Below, piece after piece: positions 8,117 to 16,488 of a DNA stretch of 29,420 nt; position 1 is the stretch's first letter, and each line of letters starts with the position of its first letter. This stretch comes from an uncultured Lachnospiraceae bacterium (GTDB lineage Bacteria; Bacillota; Clostridia; Lachnospirales; Lachnospiraceae): positions 1 to 29,420 of the forward strand of contig CAJUMB010000046.1 in NCBI GenBank assembly GCA_910587105.1, in the 5' to 3' direction. The notes beneath the pieces are model-generated. The model was not told where the DNA came from, made no database searches, and was given only the letters and a program-made list of their open reading frames with translations. The translations under genes and the position numbers were made by a program.

Positions 8117-9028
8117 CTATTCCACATCCAGTTGAGCTTTTAATGCTTCTTTTGCTCTCTCAATGTCCTTAGCCTCTAAGATCGCAATCTGTCCCGGTCT
8201 CTGAACATCATAGAACTCAAACCGGCCTTTATTACAAAGTCGTCCTTCATTGGCAGAGTCAGGATCAGCCACTACATCCAGAATCTTGTTGTCTTTCAAC
8301 AGCAGGATACGTTTACATTCTTTCTTGCAGTTGTAGCAGGTGGATTCCACTCTCTTAACTTCCCATGGACGATACTGTGAACGATTCTTCGGTCTCAAAG
8401 CGCCCACTGGACATGCCTGGATACAGTTTCCGCAGAATTCACATTCCATGTTGTTGATCCACAGATCCTGGAAAGGAGCTGAAGAAACTTTTGTATTGAA
8501 TCCCCTCTTGGAAAGCCCGATAGCACTGCGGCCTACCAAATGCTCACAGGTGTTCACACATCTGTGGCAGAGGATACATAAGTTTGGATCATATGTAAAA
8601 TATGGATTGGAGTCATCAATGGGCTTTTTCACCATTTCCCCTTCATAAGAGGTCTTTTTCACACCATATTCATAACACAGAGACTGGAATTCACAGTCAC
8701 CGTTGCCAGCACAGTCAAAGCAGTTGTTGGGATGGTTGGAAAGCATTAAATCCAGTACTCCCCTTCTCGCTTTTATGACTCTCTCGCTTTTAGTCAGGAT
8801 TTCATTGCCGTTTGCAATTGGGAAAGAGCAGGCCGTTACCAATTTGGGCATACCAACGATTTCAACCATACACATCCGGCAGGATGCCTCTGGTGTCATA
8901 AATTTCAGGTAGCACAGCGTGGGGATTTTAATCCCCACACTTTCAGCTGCCTTTAAAATAGTTGTCCCAGGATCTACTACGACTTCTCTGCCATCTATTG
9001 TTGCACGAATTTTTTCTACGTAACTCAA
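8117..9028 (-). CDS. hylA: Ferredoxin-type electron-transfer subunit of formate dehydrogenase (HylA-like)
   Basis: A 303-residue iron-sulfur protein with the N-terminal electron-relay layout of NuoG and [FeFe]-hydrogenases but no catalytic domain. The order is: [2Fe-2S] domain (TLCYLKFMTPEASCRMC, VTACSF), the HxxxC-type NuoG cluster segment (SNHPNNCFDCAGNGDCEFQSLC), two [4Fe-4S] clusters (CILCHRCVNTC, CEFCGNCIQACP) and a C-terminal CYNCKKECK...C motif like the Mo4Fe4S domain of formate dehydrogenases. It aligns along its length with residues 1-270 of the neighbouring FdhF, so it looks like a duplicated and truncated FdhF. The start codon is TTG (9028) with GGAGG seven bases upstream. It is the last gene of the cluster. 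The name follows HylA of the bifurcating FDH of Gottschalkia acidurici by analogy of composition. Confidence 0.85.
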   Translation of the reverse strand: MSYVEKIRATIDGREVVVDPGTTILKAAESVGIKIPTLCYLKFMTPEASCRMCMVEIVGMPKLVTACSFPIANGNEILTKSERVIKARRGVLDLMLSNHPNNCFDCAGNGDCEFQSLCYEYGVKKTSYEGEMVKKPIDDSNPYFTYDPNLCILCHRCVNTCEHLVGRSAIGLSKRGFNTKVSSAPFQDLWINNMECEFCGNCIQACPVGALRPKNRSQYRPWEVKRVESTCYNCKKECKRILLLKDNKILDVVADPDSANEGRLCNKGRFEFYDVQRPGQIAILEAKDIERAKEALKAQLDVE

Positions 9029-9058
9029 GATATAACCTCCTGTACACAGTATTTCAAA

Positions 9059-10939
9059 TTAGGCTTTATAAATAGCCTCCTTCTTACATTTAGACATACA
9101 AACACCACACTTCAGGCACTTAGATCCATCGATCTCATGAGGCTGTTTCTTCTCTCCGGTGATTGCGTCAGCAGGACAATTCTTAGCACAGAGAGTACAA
9201 CCGATACATTTTTCAGGATCAATATGGTAAGAAACCAGGTTCTTACATTTGCCAGCCGGACATTTCTTATCCTTAACGTGGGCAATGTATTCATCTTTGA
9301 AATACTTATACGTAGACAATACAGGGTTCGGAGCTGTCTGTCCTAATGCACACAAGGAATTCTCTTTAATCAGATTACAAAGCTCAACCATACGGTCTAA
9401 GTCTTCCATCTCAGCCTTGCCTTCAGTAATCTTATTTAAGAGCTCAAGCAGTCTCTTTGTTCCAATACGGCACGGTGTACACTTACCGCAGGACTCATCT
9501 ACTGTAAACTCTAAGAAGAATTTGGCAATATCTACCATACAGTCATCTTCATCCATTACGATCAGTCCGCCAGATCCCATCATGGAACCGATAGAGATCA
9601 AGTTATCGTAATCGATGGGCACATCGTAGTTCTCCATGGAGATACATCCACCGGAAGGACCGCCTGTCTGAGCAGCTTTAAACTTCTTGCCGCCAGGAAT
9701 GCCGCCGCCGATATTCTCAACAACTTCACGAAGGGTAGTTCCCATAGGAATTTCCACCAGACCTACGTTATTGATCTTACCGCCAAGTGCGAATACTTTT
9801 GTACCTCTGGATTTTTCTGTACCCATGGAAGCAAACCATTCTGCTCCCCTGAGGATAATCTGAGGAATATTTGCCCATGTCTCAACGTTGTTCAGGATTG
9901 TAGGCTGTCCAAACAAACCTTTTACTGCAGGGAATGGAGGACGGGGTTTCGGCTCACCACGGTTTCCTTCGATGGAAGTCATAAGAGCTGTCTCCTCACC
10001 ACATACGAACGCCCCTGCGCCCAGACGTAAGTCAATATCAAAGTCAAAGCCTGTGCCAAAGATATCTTTACCTAATACGCCATATTCCCTTGCCTGCTTC
10101 AGAGCGATATTCAAACGGTCTACCGCAATTGGATACTCAGCACGAACATAGATATAACCCTGATTTGCACCGATTACGTAACCGGCAATTGCCATAGCCT
10201 CGAATACTACATGGGGGTCACCCTCTAATACGGAACGGTCCATAAATGCACCTGGGTCACCTTCGTCGGCATTACAGCATACATATTTCTGTATGCCAGG
10301 TGCTCCACCCATTGCAAACTGCCATTTCTTTCCGGTGGGGAAGCCGCCGCCCCCGCGTCCACGCAGTCCAGAGTCTGTGATACATTTCACAACGTCTTCT
10401 CTTGACATGGTGGTCAACACTTTTGCCAGAGCCTGATATCCGTCGGTTCCAATGTATTCATCAATGCATTCCGGATTGATCACACCACAGTTTCTAAGAG
10501 CAACACGGTTCTGCGGTTTGTAGAAATTTGTCTGGTTCATGGAAATGATACCGTCTTCGGTAACTGTTTCCTGATACAGATATTTTGTTACCACATTGCC
10601 TTTTACTAAATGCTCGGAAACGATCTCAGGAATGTGCTCAATCTCCATATTGGAATAGAAAGCTGCTTCCGGATAAATGATCATAACGGGGCCCAGGGCA
10701 CACAGTCCATGGCATCCGGTGCGGATTACACATACTTCTTCTTCCAGACCAGCTGCTTTGATTTCTTCTTCCAGTTTATCGGCGATTTTCGGGCTTCCTG
10801 ACGATGTACATCCAGTACCTGCACATACTAATACGTGTGAACGGTATTTTCCAGTACCTTTTTCAGCGTGCTCTCTTCTAAAATTAACAACATCCTGATA
10901 TTTTTCTTTAATTTCTTGTAATTGATCAATTGTAATCAC
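9059..10939 (-). CDS. hylB: NuoF-like NAD(H)/FMN subunit of formate dehydrogenase (HylB/HydB-like)
   Basis: This flavoprotein subunit exchanges electrons with NAD(H). The 626 residues fall in the usual HydB order: an N-terminal thioredoxin-like [2Fe-2S] domain (VCAGTGCTSSG to CHGLCALGP, about 38-83), an FMN/NADH domain (GLRGRGGGGFPTGKKW; CNADEGDPGAFMDR; CGEETALMTSIEGNRGEP), an SLBB segment, a [4Fe-4S] site CGKCTPCRIG, and a C-terminal 2x[4Fe-4S] ferredoxin (CIGCTLCAKNCP, CLKCGVCMSKC). This architecture is shared with electron-bifurcating hydrogenases and formate dehydrogenases, where flavin is the bifurcation site. It starts with GTG (10939), GGAGG nine bases upstream, 18 bases after the hylC stop. 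Confidence 0.93.
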   Translation of the reverse strand: MITIDQLQEIKEKYQDVVNFRREHAEKGTGKYRSHVLVCAGTGCTSSGSPKIADKLEEEIKAAGLEEEVCVIRTGCHGLCALGPVMIIYPEAAFYSNMEIEHIPEIVSEHLVKGNVVTKYLYQETVTEDGIISMNQTNFYKPQNRVALRNCGVINPECIDEYIGTDGYQALAKVLTTMSREDVVKCITDSGLRGRGGGGFPTGKKWQFAMGGAPGIQKYVCCNADEGDPGAFMDRSVLEGDPHVVFEAMAIAGYVIGANQGYIYVRAEYPIAVDRLNIALKQAREYGVLGKDIFGTGFDFDIDLRLGAGAFVCGEETALMTSIEGNRGEPKPRPPFPAVKGLFGQPTILNNVETWANIPQIILRGAEWFASMGTEKSRGTKVFALGGKINNVGLVEIPMGTTLREVVENIGGGIPGGKKFKAAQTGGPSGGCISMENYDVPIDYDNLISIGSMMGSGGLIVMDEDDCMVDIAKFFLEFTVDESCGKCTPCRIGTKRLLELLNKITEGKAEMEDLDRMVELCNLIKENSLCALGQTAPNPVLSTYKYFKDEYIAHVKDKKCPAGKCKNLVSYHIDPEKCIGCTLCAKNCPADAITGEKKQPHEIDGSKCLKCGVCMSKCKKEAIYKA

Positions 10940-10957
10940 TATGTACGCCCTCCTTAA

Positions 10958-11452
10958 CTATTCATATTGCGCGAGAATATCATCAACCATGTCAGCAGTT
11001 AGACGTCCATGAACTTCTCCATTGACAGTCATAACTGGTGCCAAGCCACAAGCGCCGATGCAGCGGCAGGCTTCCAATGAGAATTTACCATCTGCTGTAC
11101 ACTGTCCTCCTGTGATTCCCAGGGCACTCTGTAATTTGTCGTAAATCTGTCCGGAGCCTTTTACATAGCAGGCTGTACCAAGACATACAGAAATGTTGTA
11201 TTTTCCCTTGGGATACAGGGAGAAAAATGAATAGAATGTAACAACGCCATAGATTTTTGCTAACGAAATCTGTAATTCATCAGAGATAATTTTCAGCGCC
11301 TTCTCCGGAAGATAGCCAAAGATATCCTGCGCCTGCTCCAATACAGGGATCAAAGGGCTCTTAGTTCCCTTATATTTCGCAATCAGTTCAGCTAACTGGC
11401 TTTCCTGCTCTGGTGTTCCCCTATAAGGGATGTTGATTCTTTCGTCACTCAT
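10958..11452 (-). CDS. hylC: NuoE-like [2Fe-2S] subunit of formate dehydrogenase (HylC/HydC-like)
   Basis: A thioredoxin-fold [2Fe-2S] subunit that partners the NuoF-like protein. It is 164 residues long, typical for NuoE/HydC. The cluster cysteines are in CLGTACYVKGSG (about residues 88-93) and CRCIGACGLAPVM (about 127-133). The N-terminal helical part includes LIPVLEQAQDIFGYLPEKAL, a NuoE hallmark. The ATG is preceded by AAGGAGGG. It follows fdhF after a 90-base gap that holds two interleaved inverted repeats (listed separately). Confidence 0.93.
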   Translation of the reverse strand: MSDERINIPYRGTPEQESQLAELIAKYKGTKSPLIPVLEQAQDIFGYLPEKALKIISDELQISLAKIYGVVTFYSFFSLYPKGKYNISVCLGTACYVKGSGQIYDKLQSALGITGGQCTADGKFSLEACRCIGACGLAPVMTVNGEVHGRLTADMVDDILAQYE

Positions 11453-11474
11453 TTTATAATACCCTCCTTATTCC

Positions 11475-11531
11475 ACATGACTTACTCCTGGAGTATTGCC
11501 TGATGTAAGAAGTCATGTCAACACTCCAGGA
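11475..11531 (-). promoter_or_regulatory. Two interleaved 9-bp inverted repeats between fdhF and hylC
   Basis: On the mRNA the order is TCCTGGAGT (11531-11523), ACATGACTT (11518-11510), ACTCCAGGA (11494-11486), AAGTCATGT (11483-11475). Arms 1 and 3 pair perfectly, and arms 2 and 4 pair perfectly. They interleave, so they form either alternative hairpins or a pseudoknot. The element starts 12 bases after the fdhF stop and ends just before the hylC ribosome site. Confidence 0.6.
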
Positions 11532-11542
11532 TGATACTCTTC

Positions 11543-14308
11543 TTAAAACATTTTACTCTTTTTTTTGCGTACGATATTCGGAACTTCCTTATACCGGCAG
11601 CACTCCTTCTCTTCGACAGCTTTTTCTACATGGACAGCGGTTACTTTATACTCTGGTGTCTTTGAGAAATCATCCAGGTGGTCGCCAACCAGCCAGTTAG
11701 AGTTACCATCTAAGAAATGGAACGGCATCCAAACTTCGCCCTTACTTGTCTTTCCGGATACTCTTGCCCAGGATGCAATGCGTCCATGTGGGGAAGATAC
11801 ATATACTTTGTCGCCGTCGCTGATTCCCAGTTCTTTTGCATCTTCGGTATTAATCTCAATGAAAGAGCTGCTGGAAATTTCATTAATCTCAGGCGTCTTA
11901 GCGGTCATAGCACAGGCATTATAGTGATAGAGTATACGGCCTGTGATCATGATCAACGGATATTCTGCGGATACTTGCTGTGTAGACGGCTGATACTTCG
12001 CAGGATAGAAGTAACCTAAGCCCCTTGCAAATTTACCCACATGCATGATCGGAGTGCCGGGATGCTCTTTCGACGTACAAGGCCACTGTAATCCTCTGCC
12101 GCCAATTTCCGGGCTGTCAAGCCTTTCATGGCTGATACCGGCAAAAGATGGAGTAACGGAGGAAATTTCATCCATAATCTCAGCAGGAGTGAGAATCGGC
12201 TGATCGTAGCCCATTCTCTGCATAATTAAGGAGAAGATCTCTGTATCTGGTTTGGTACCAGGAATCTCAATTGCTTTACGCACTCTCTGAACACGGCGCT
12301 CGGTATTCGAGAACGTACCTTCTTTTTCCAGATAAGAACGTCCGGGCAGAATTACATCGGCATATTTGGCAGTCTCTGTCATGAACAATTCATCCACAAC
12401 TAAGAAATCCAAGCTTTCCAAAGCTTTAATTACATGATTGGTATCCGGATCTGTCACAATCGGATCTTCACCGAAAATAAACAAACCTTTGATTTTCCCG
12501 TCAATCATGTCATGGAAACATTCCGTTGCCATTCTTCCGGGCTGCAAATGTTTCAGGTCAACGCCCCAGGCTTTTTCAAATTTTTCTACAACTGCCGGGT
12601 CTGCAACCTTCTGATAACCAGTAAATACATTAGGCTGAGCGCCCATATCACAGGCACCCTGAACATTGTTCTGTCCACGGATGGGGTTTACGCCACAGCC
12701 TGCTTTACCAAGTTTTCCAACCATCATCGCCATGTTGGACATAGACATAACGCCTTCTGTACCTGTATGGTGTTCTGTTACACCAAGGCAATACATGATC
12801 GGAGCACGGTCTGCTTTCGCATACAGACGAGCCGCCGCTCTCAAATCTTCCGGATCAATGTGGCAGATTTCGCCAACTTTCTCGGGTGTATAATCCTTCA
12901 CGATTGCAGCAAGCTCTTCAAATCCTTCTGTTCTATTAGCAATAAATTCTTTATCAATTAAACCTTCTTCAATGAAGACGTTCATCATGCCATTTGCAAA
13001 TGCAACGTTTGTACCTGGTTTCAACTTCAGGTGGATTGTCGCCTGTTTTGCAAGGCCGATTTCACGAGGGTCAACTACGATGAGCTTCGCGCCTCTTGCA
13101 ACTGCCTGACGTACCTGCATACCAATAACCGGATGGGCTTCTTCAGGGTTGGAGCCGCACAGCAAGATTACATCGGAATCATGGGTAATATCTTCGATGG
13201 TGTTTGTCATAGCACCAGAACCTAACGTCATTGCCAGACCGGCAACAGTAGGTGCATGTCAAACGCGGGCACAGTTATCGGTATTGTTTGACTCAAACGC
13301 AACCCTTGTCATTTTCTGAAGCATATAAATATCTTCATTGGTTGAACGTGAGCAAGCAAAACCTGCCAGTGCCTGACCTCCATATGTATTTTTGATATCT
13401 TTAAATTTCGATGCTACCAGGTCCAGGGCTTCATCCCAGCCGGCTTCTTTAAATTCACCGGTCTCCCTGTCCTTGATCAGCGGGGTTGTGATTCTCTCAT
13501 CACTCTGTGCAAAGTCAAAGGAAGCGGAGCGCCCCTTCACGCACAATAATCCTCTGTTGGAAGGACCATCTACTGCTTCCACATCCACAACCTTGTTGTC
13601 TTTTACATACACATAATACTGACATCCGGTTGCACAATGGGGGCAGGTGGTAAGAACCTTCTCCACATCCCAATGGCGGTACGTTTTCTGTTTCTTCATA
13701 GTCAGCGCGCCTGTAGGACATGCCTGTACACAGTTACCACAGGATTCACAATTTGAATCCGCCCAATCCATGCCGAATGCAGGGCTGATCACAGATCTGA
13801 ATCCACGCTGTGTGGTATCAATGGAACCGCGGCATGTGCGTTTCTGACATGTATTTACACACCTGTGGCAGAGAATACATAAGTTTGGATCATAAGTAAA
13901 GAACTTATTTGAATCATCAATGGGTTTCTCAACTCCCTCAAATGGTACATCTTTTACTCCATACTCGAAGCAGAGATCCTGGAGTTTACACATACCATTC
14001 TGCGGGCAGGAGAAGCAGTCTGTCTTATGATTGCTCATCAACAGTTCCAGTACGCCTCTTCTGGCTTTTACAACTCTCTCACTCCTGGTATGCACCACAT
14101 TTCCGTCAGCAGCTGGGAATGAACAAGCTGTGACTAATTTTGGCATACCTTCGATCTCAACCATACACATACGGCAGGATGCTTCCGGAGTGACATCTTT
14201 TAAATAACATAATGTTGGAATCTCTACGCCGGCAGCTTTAGCTGCTTCCAGAATCGTAGAACCCTGTTCGACTTCTACGGCGATTCCATCGATGGTCACT
14301 TTAATCAT
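11543..14308 (-). CDS. fdhF: Selenocysteine-containing formate dehydrogenase, catalytic subunit
   Basis: Catalyses formate/CO2 interconversion at a Mo or W bis-pterin site. Read through an in-frame TGA (13261-13259) the protein has 921 residues, with Sec350 in the context NCARV-U-HAPTVAGLA, the conserved FDH active site. The N-terminus has a [2Fe-2S] domain (Cys34, 45, 48), a NuoG-type cluster region, two [4Fe-4S] motifs (CILCHRCVNTC; CESCGNCVQACP) and the Mo4Fe4S motif CPHCATGC, followed by the molybdopterin oxidoreductase body and a C-terminal dinucleotide-binding domain ending near KSKMF. AGGAGG precedes the ATG at 14308. The TGA is not a frameshift: the frame continues exactly, and a SECIS hairpin follows. 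It is the first FDH subunit gene, upstream of hylC, hylB and hylA. Confidence 0.96.
13220..13261 (-). promoter_or_regulatory. UGA (Sec) codon with bacterial SECIS hairpin
   Basis: After the UGA (13261-13259) the mRNA forms a lower stem ACCUA/UAGGU (13253-13249 with 13224-13220) and an upper stem UUGCC/GGCAA (13245-13241 with 13235-13231) capped by the loop GGUCU (13240-13236). GGUCU is the same apical loop as the E. coli fdhF SECIS bound by SelB, here 18 bases after the UGA. Confidence 0.92.
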
Positions 14309-14357
14309 CGTATTTCCTCCTTACTTTTTTGGTAGACGCTAATAAAACATCAGAACA

Positions 14358-14393
14358 TTAAGGGATAGACTCCCTTTCATAACGTTTGAACAT
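14358..14393 (-). CDS. Possible 11-codon leader peptide upstream of fdhF
   Basis: ATG at 14393 opens the peptide MFKRYERESIP and stops with TAA at 14360-14358. GGAGG (14406-14402) lies eight bases before it, as good a ribosome site as those of the real genes here. Its end overlaps a small hairpin (AAGGGA/TCCCTT). The 114-base serS-fdhF gap holds no other gene. It may be translated as a leader or be chance; there is no homology evidence. Confidence 0.3.
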   Translation of the reverse strand: MFKRYERESIP

Positions 14394-14422
14394 GACAAAG
14401 GCCTCCTTTCAACACTTTTTGC

Positions 14423-15670
14423 TTATCTTGAAAGCACGTCGGTCCCCACCCACGGAACCAGCACTTTTGGTATTCTTATTGTCCTGTCTTCCATCTGATT
14501 CTGCTCCAGCACTGCTGCAAACAATCTGCTGGTGGCCAGTCCAGACCCATTTAAGGTATGTACATAATGTATTTTGCCGCCGCTGTCTTTATACCGGGTA
14601 TTTGTCCTTCTCGTCTGAAAAGTTCTGGCGTTAGACACAGAACTGACTTCTATATATCTGCGCTCTGCCGGAAGCCATACTTCCAAATCATAAGTCACAG
14701 CCATGGCCGAACTGCATTCATCAGCCGCCAATCTCACTACCCTGTAATGCAGGCCAAGCAGCCGCATCAAATGCTCCGCCTGTGCCAAAACATGAAAAAA
14801 AGCTTCCTCAGACTGTTCTTCCGAGACAAATTGTACCAGCTCCACCTTGTTAAAATGATGCCCGCGGATCATTCCCTTCTCATCGGGCTTTTTACTGACT
14901 TCTCTGCGGAAACACGGGGTAAAAGCCGTATATTTCAAAGGCAGCTGCTTATTTTCTAATATTTTATTTAGATAAAAATTAACCAGGACCGTTTCTGCTG
15001 TCGGGATTAAAAACTGATCTTCATCCTGAACATTATAAACTTCATCCCGAAACTTTGGAAACTGTCCTGCCCCAAAACCGCAAATCTCCTTTGCTACAGG
15101 CGGAAATATCAGCATCTCATATCCGGCTTTCTGATTTTCTTCCAGACAAAAATTCAACAGAGCCCATTCCAGTCTGGCTCCCAGCCCTCTGTATATCCAG
15201 TACCCGCTGCCTATCAGGCTCCCGGCCGTTTCATAATCAATCAGGCCGTGCTCCCGGCACAATTCTATATGACTCACAGGAGTAAATGAATATACCTGCT
15301 GCTGTCCAGACATGTACAACACCTGAGAAACATCCGGCACATCATCTTCTAAAAGATTGGGCAGAACCATTAAAATATCTGCCAGCTTCTCTGCCTTTTC
15401 CCTCAAAGCGGTTTCCGTACAGTGGATTGTCCCGTCTATGCGGCGGATAGATTCCAGCAGATCCTCTGCATCTGCTCTCTGCTTCTTCCGCTGGGCCACT
15501 TCCTTTGACAACAGGCTTTTCTCATGTCGTGCCTCCTGCACCTCTGTCTGCAGCATCCTTTTTTCCCGGTCCAGTTTCAGAATCTCTTCTACAGAAATCT
15601 TAAAACCGCGTCTTTCGAAATTCTTCTGTATCTGTTTTGGATGTTTCCTGATCTGCTGTATATCCAACAT
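14423..15670 (-). CDS. serS: Seryl-tRNA synthetase, divergent paralogue
   Basis: A class II aminoacyl-tRNA synthetase that charges tRNA with serine. The 415 residues start with the SerRS opening MLDIQQIRKHPKQI and a long coiled-coil tRNA-binding arm (about residues 25-100). The core follows: FPPVAKEICGFGAGQFPKF, the TAE serine loop (LIPTAETVLVNF), motif 2 (FRREVSKKPDEKGMIRGHHF) and motif 3 (NGSGLATSRLFAAVLEQNQMED). Several spots differ from housekeeping SerRS: R-x-V-S-K-K-P-D for the usual S-E-A-G-S-A-G-R-D, RGHHF for RQHQF, EVSSVSN for EISSCSN. I use the ATG at 15670, since the family begins MLDI; the longer reading from 15718 adds an unlikely hydrophobic extension. It lies upstream of fdhF on the same strand. 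Because tRNA-Sec is first charged with serine, a dedicated role is possible but unproven. Confidence 0.88.
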   Translation of the reverse strand: MLDIQQIRKHPKQIQKNFERRGFKISVEEILKLDREKRMLQTEVQEARHEKSLLSKEVAQRKKQRADAEDLLESIRRIDGTIHCTETALREKAEKLADILMVLPNLLEDDVPDVSQVLYMSGQQQVYSFTPVSHIELCREHGLIDYETAGSLIGSGYWIYRGLGARLEWALLNFCLEENQKAGYEMLIFPPVAKEICGFGAGQFPKFRDEVYNVQDEDQFLIPTAETVLVNFYLNKILENKQLPLKYTAFTPCFRREVSKKPDEKGMIRGHHFNKVELVQFVSEEQSEEAFFHVLAQAEHLMRLLGLHYRVVRLAADECSSAMAVTYDLEVWLPAERRYIEVSSVSNARTFQTRRTNTRYKDSGGKIHYVHTLNGSGLATSRLFAAVLEQNQMEDRTIRIPKVLVPWVGTDVLSR

Positions 15671-15718
15671 AATAATCTTCCACAACAAAATAATTGAAAA
15701 AGCACAATGATATTTCAA

Positions 15719-15895
15719 TTATCATATATTCTTATATCAATTTTAAATAACTATAACATAATTTTAATGATTTGTATATAGCAATTTCCACATTTCAAAA
15801 AATTTTCGCCAGTACTTTATTGTACTGCCGTGTGAAAAAGTTAAGAAAATAAACGTGGGATAAACGTCAAAATGAACTACAGCTATTTTTCAGAA
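15719..15895. other. AT-rich divergent intergenic region (serS / moaC)
   Basis: No gene is seen. The region is very AT-rich near serS and must hold the minus-strand serS-fdhF promoter, but I cannot pick one clear -35/-10 pair. It contains a small palindrome CAGTAC-TTTATT-GTACTG (15810-15827) and two direct ATAAACGT repeats 11 bases apart (15849-15856, 15860-15867) about 30 bases upstream of the moaC -35 box, candidate regulator sites. No T-box motif was found for serS. Confidence 0.4.
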
Positions 15896-15925
15896 TTGAC
15901 ACCTTATTTCTTTATCGTGTATAAT
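15896..15925 (+). promoter_or_regulatory. Consensus promoter for moaC-moaA
   Basis: TTGACA (15896-15901), an 18-base spacer and TATAAT (15920-15925), both hexamers perfect. The leader to the moaC ATG is only about 40 bases, too short for a molybdenum-cofactor riboswitch. Confidence 0.8.
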
Positions 15926-15970
15926 TTTTATAAAAAAATCAGTACATTCACTTTGTAAAGGAGAAGATAA

Positions 15971-16447
15971 ATGTCAGAATTCACACACTTTAACCGGCAT
16001 GGAGAAGCCGTCATGGTAGATGTGGGCGAAAAGAAGGAAACAAAAAGAGAAGCCGTCGCCGAAGGCCGTATTACCATGAGCCGGGAATGCTTTGAAAAGG
16101 TAAAAGACGGAACAATGGGAAAAGGAGATGTTCTGGCTGTGGCAAGAATTGCCGGGATTATGGGAGCCAAAAGGACATCTGACCTGATTCCCCTCTGCCA
16201 TATTCTGAACTTAACCAAGGTAGAAATCCAATTTTCTCTGGAGGAAGAGTCCTGCGCCGTCCAGGCTGTATGCACTGTGAAAACCACTGGAAAGACCGGT
16301 GTGGAAATGGAAGCGCTTACAGGGGTAACCATCTCGCTTCTGACCATTTATGATATGTGCAAAGCAGTGGACAAAGCCATGGAACTGGGGGATATCCATC
16401 TGTGCAGAAAAAGCGGCGGCAAGAGCGGTGATTTTGTACGCCCGTGA
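15971..16447 (+). CDS. moaC: Cyclic pyranopterin monophosphate synthase MoaC
   Basis: MoaC works after MoaA to make cyclic pyranopterin monophosphate from the 3',8-cyclo-GTP intermediate, the first stage of molybdenum cofactor synthesis. It has 158 residues, normal length. Family motifs visible: AVMVDVGEK (about 14-22), RTSDLIPLCH (about 67-76), GKTGVEMEALTGVTISLLTIYDMCKAVDK (about 106-134, including the catalytic Lys/Asp region) and KSGGKSGDF near the C-terminus. AAAGGAG precedes the ATG. moaA follows after 41 bases in what looks like one transcript. Confidence 0.97.
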   Translation: MSEFTHFNRHGEAVMVDVGEKKETKREAVAEGRITMSRECFEKVKDGTMGKGDVLAVARIAGIMGAKRTSDLIPLCHILNLTKVEIQFSLEEESCAVQAVCTVKTTGKTGVEMEALTGVTISLLTIYDMCKAVDKAMELGDIHLCRKSGGKSGDFVRP

Positions 16448-16488
16448 CAAATTGAAAGCTAAAAATAAAGAGGAATGGAGAAGAACAA

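Noticed and set aside
8117..9028. [FeFe]-hydrogenase HydA
   Set aside because: It has the N-terminal iron-sulfur domains but stops at 303 residues with no H-cluster motifs, and its C-terminus is FDH-like.
11543..14308. Two separate genes or a nonsense-mutated formate dehydrogenase
   Set aside because: The frame is continuous across the TGA, the flanking residues are the conserved Sec site, a SECIS hairpin follows, and selA/selB/tRNA-Sec are present.
15671..15895. T-box leader for serS
   Set aside because: I find no TGGNACCGCG-type antiterminator sequence and no terminator stem on the minus strand of the region.
15926..15970. Molybdenum-cofactor riboswitch before moaC
   Set aside because: Only about 40 bases separate the predicted transcript start from the ATG, too short for the known Moco motif.
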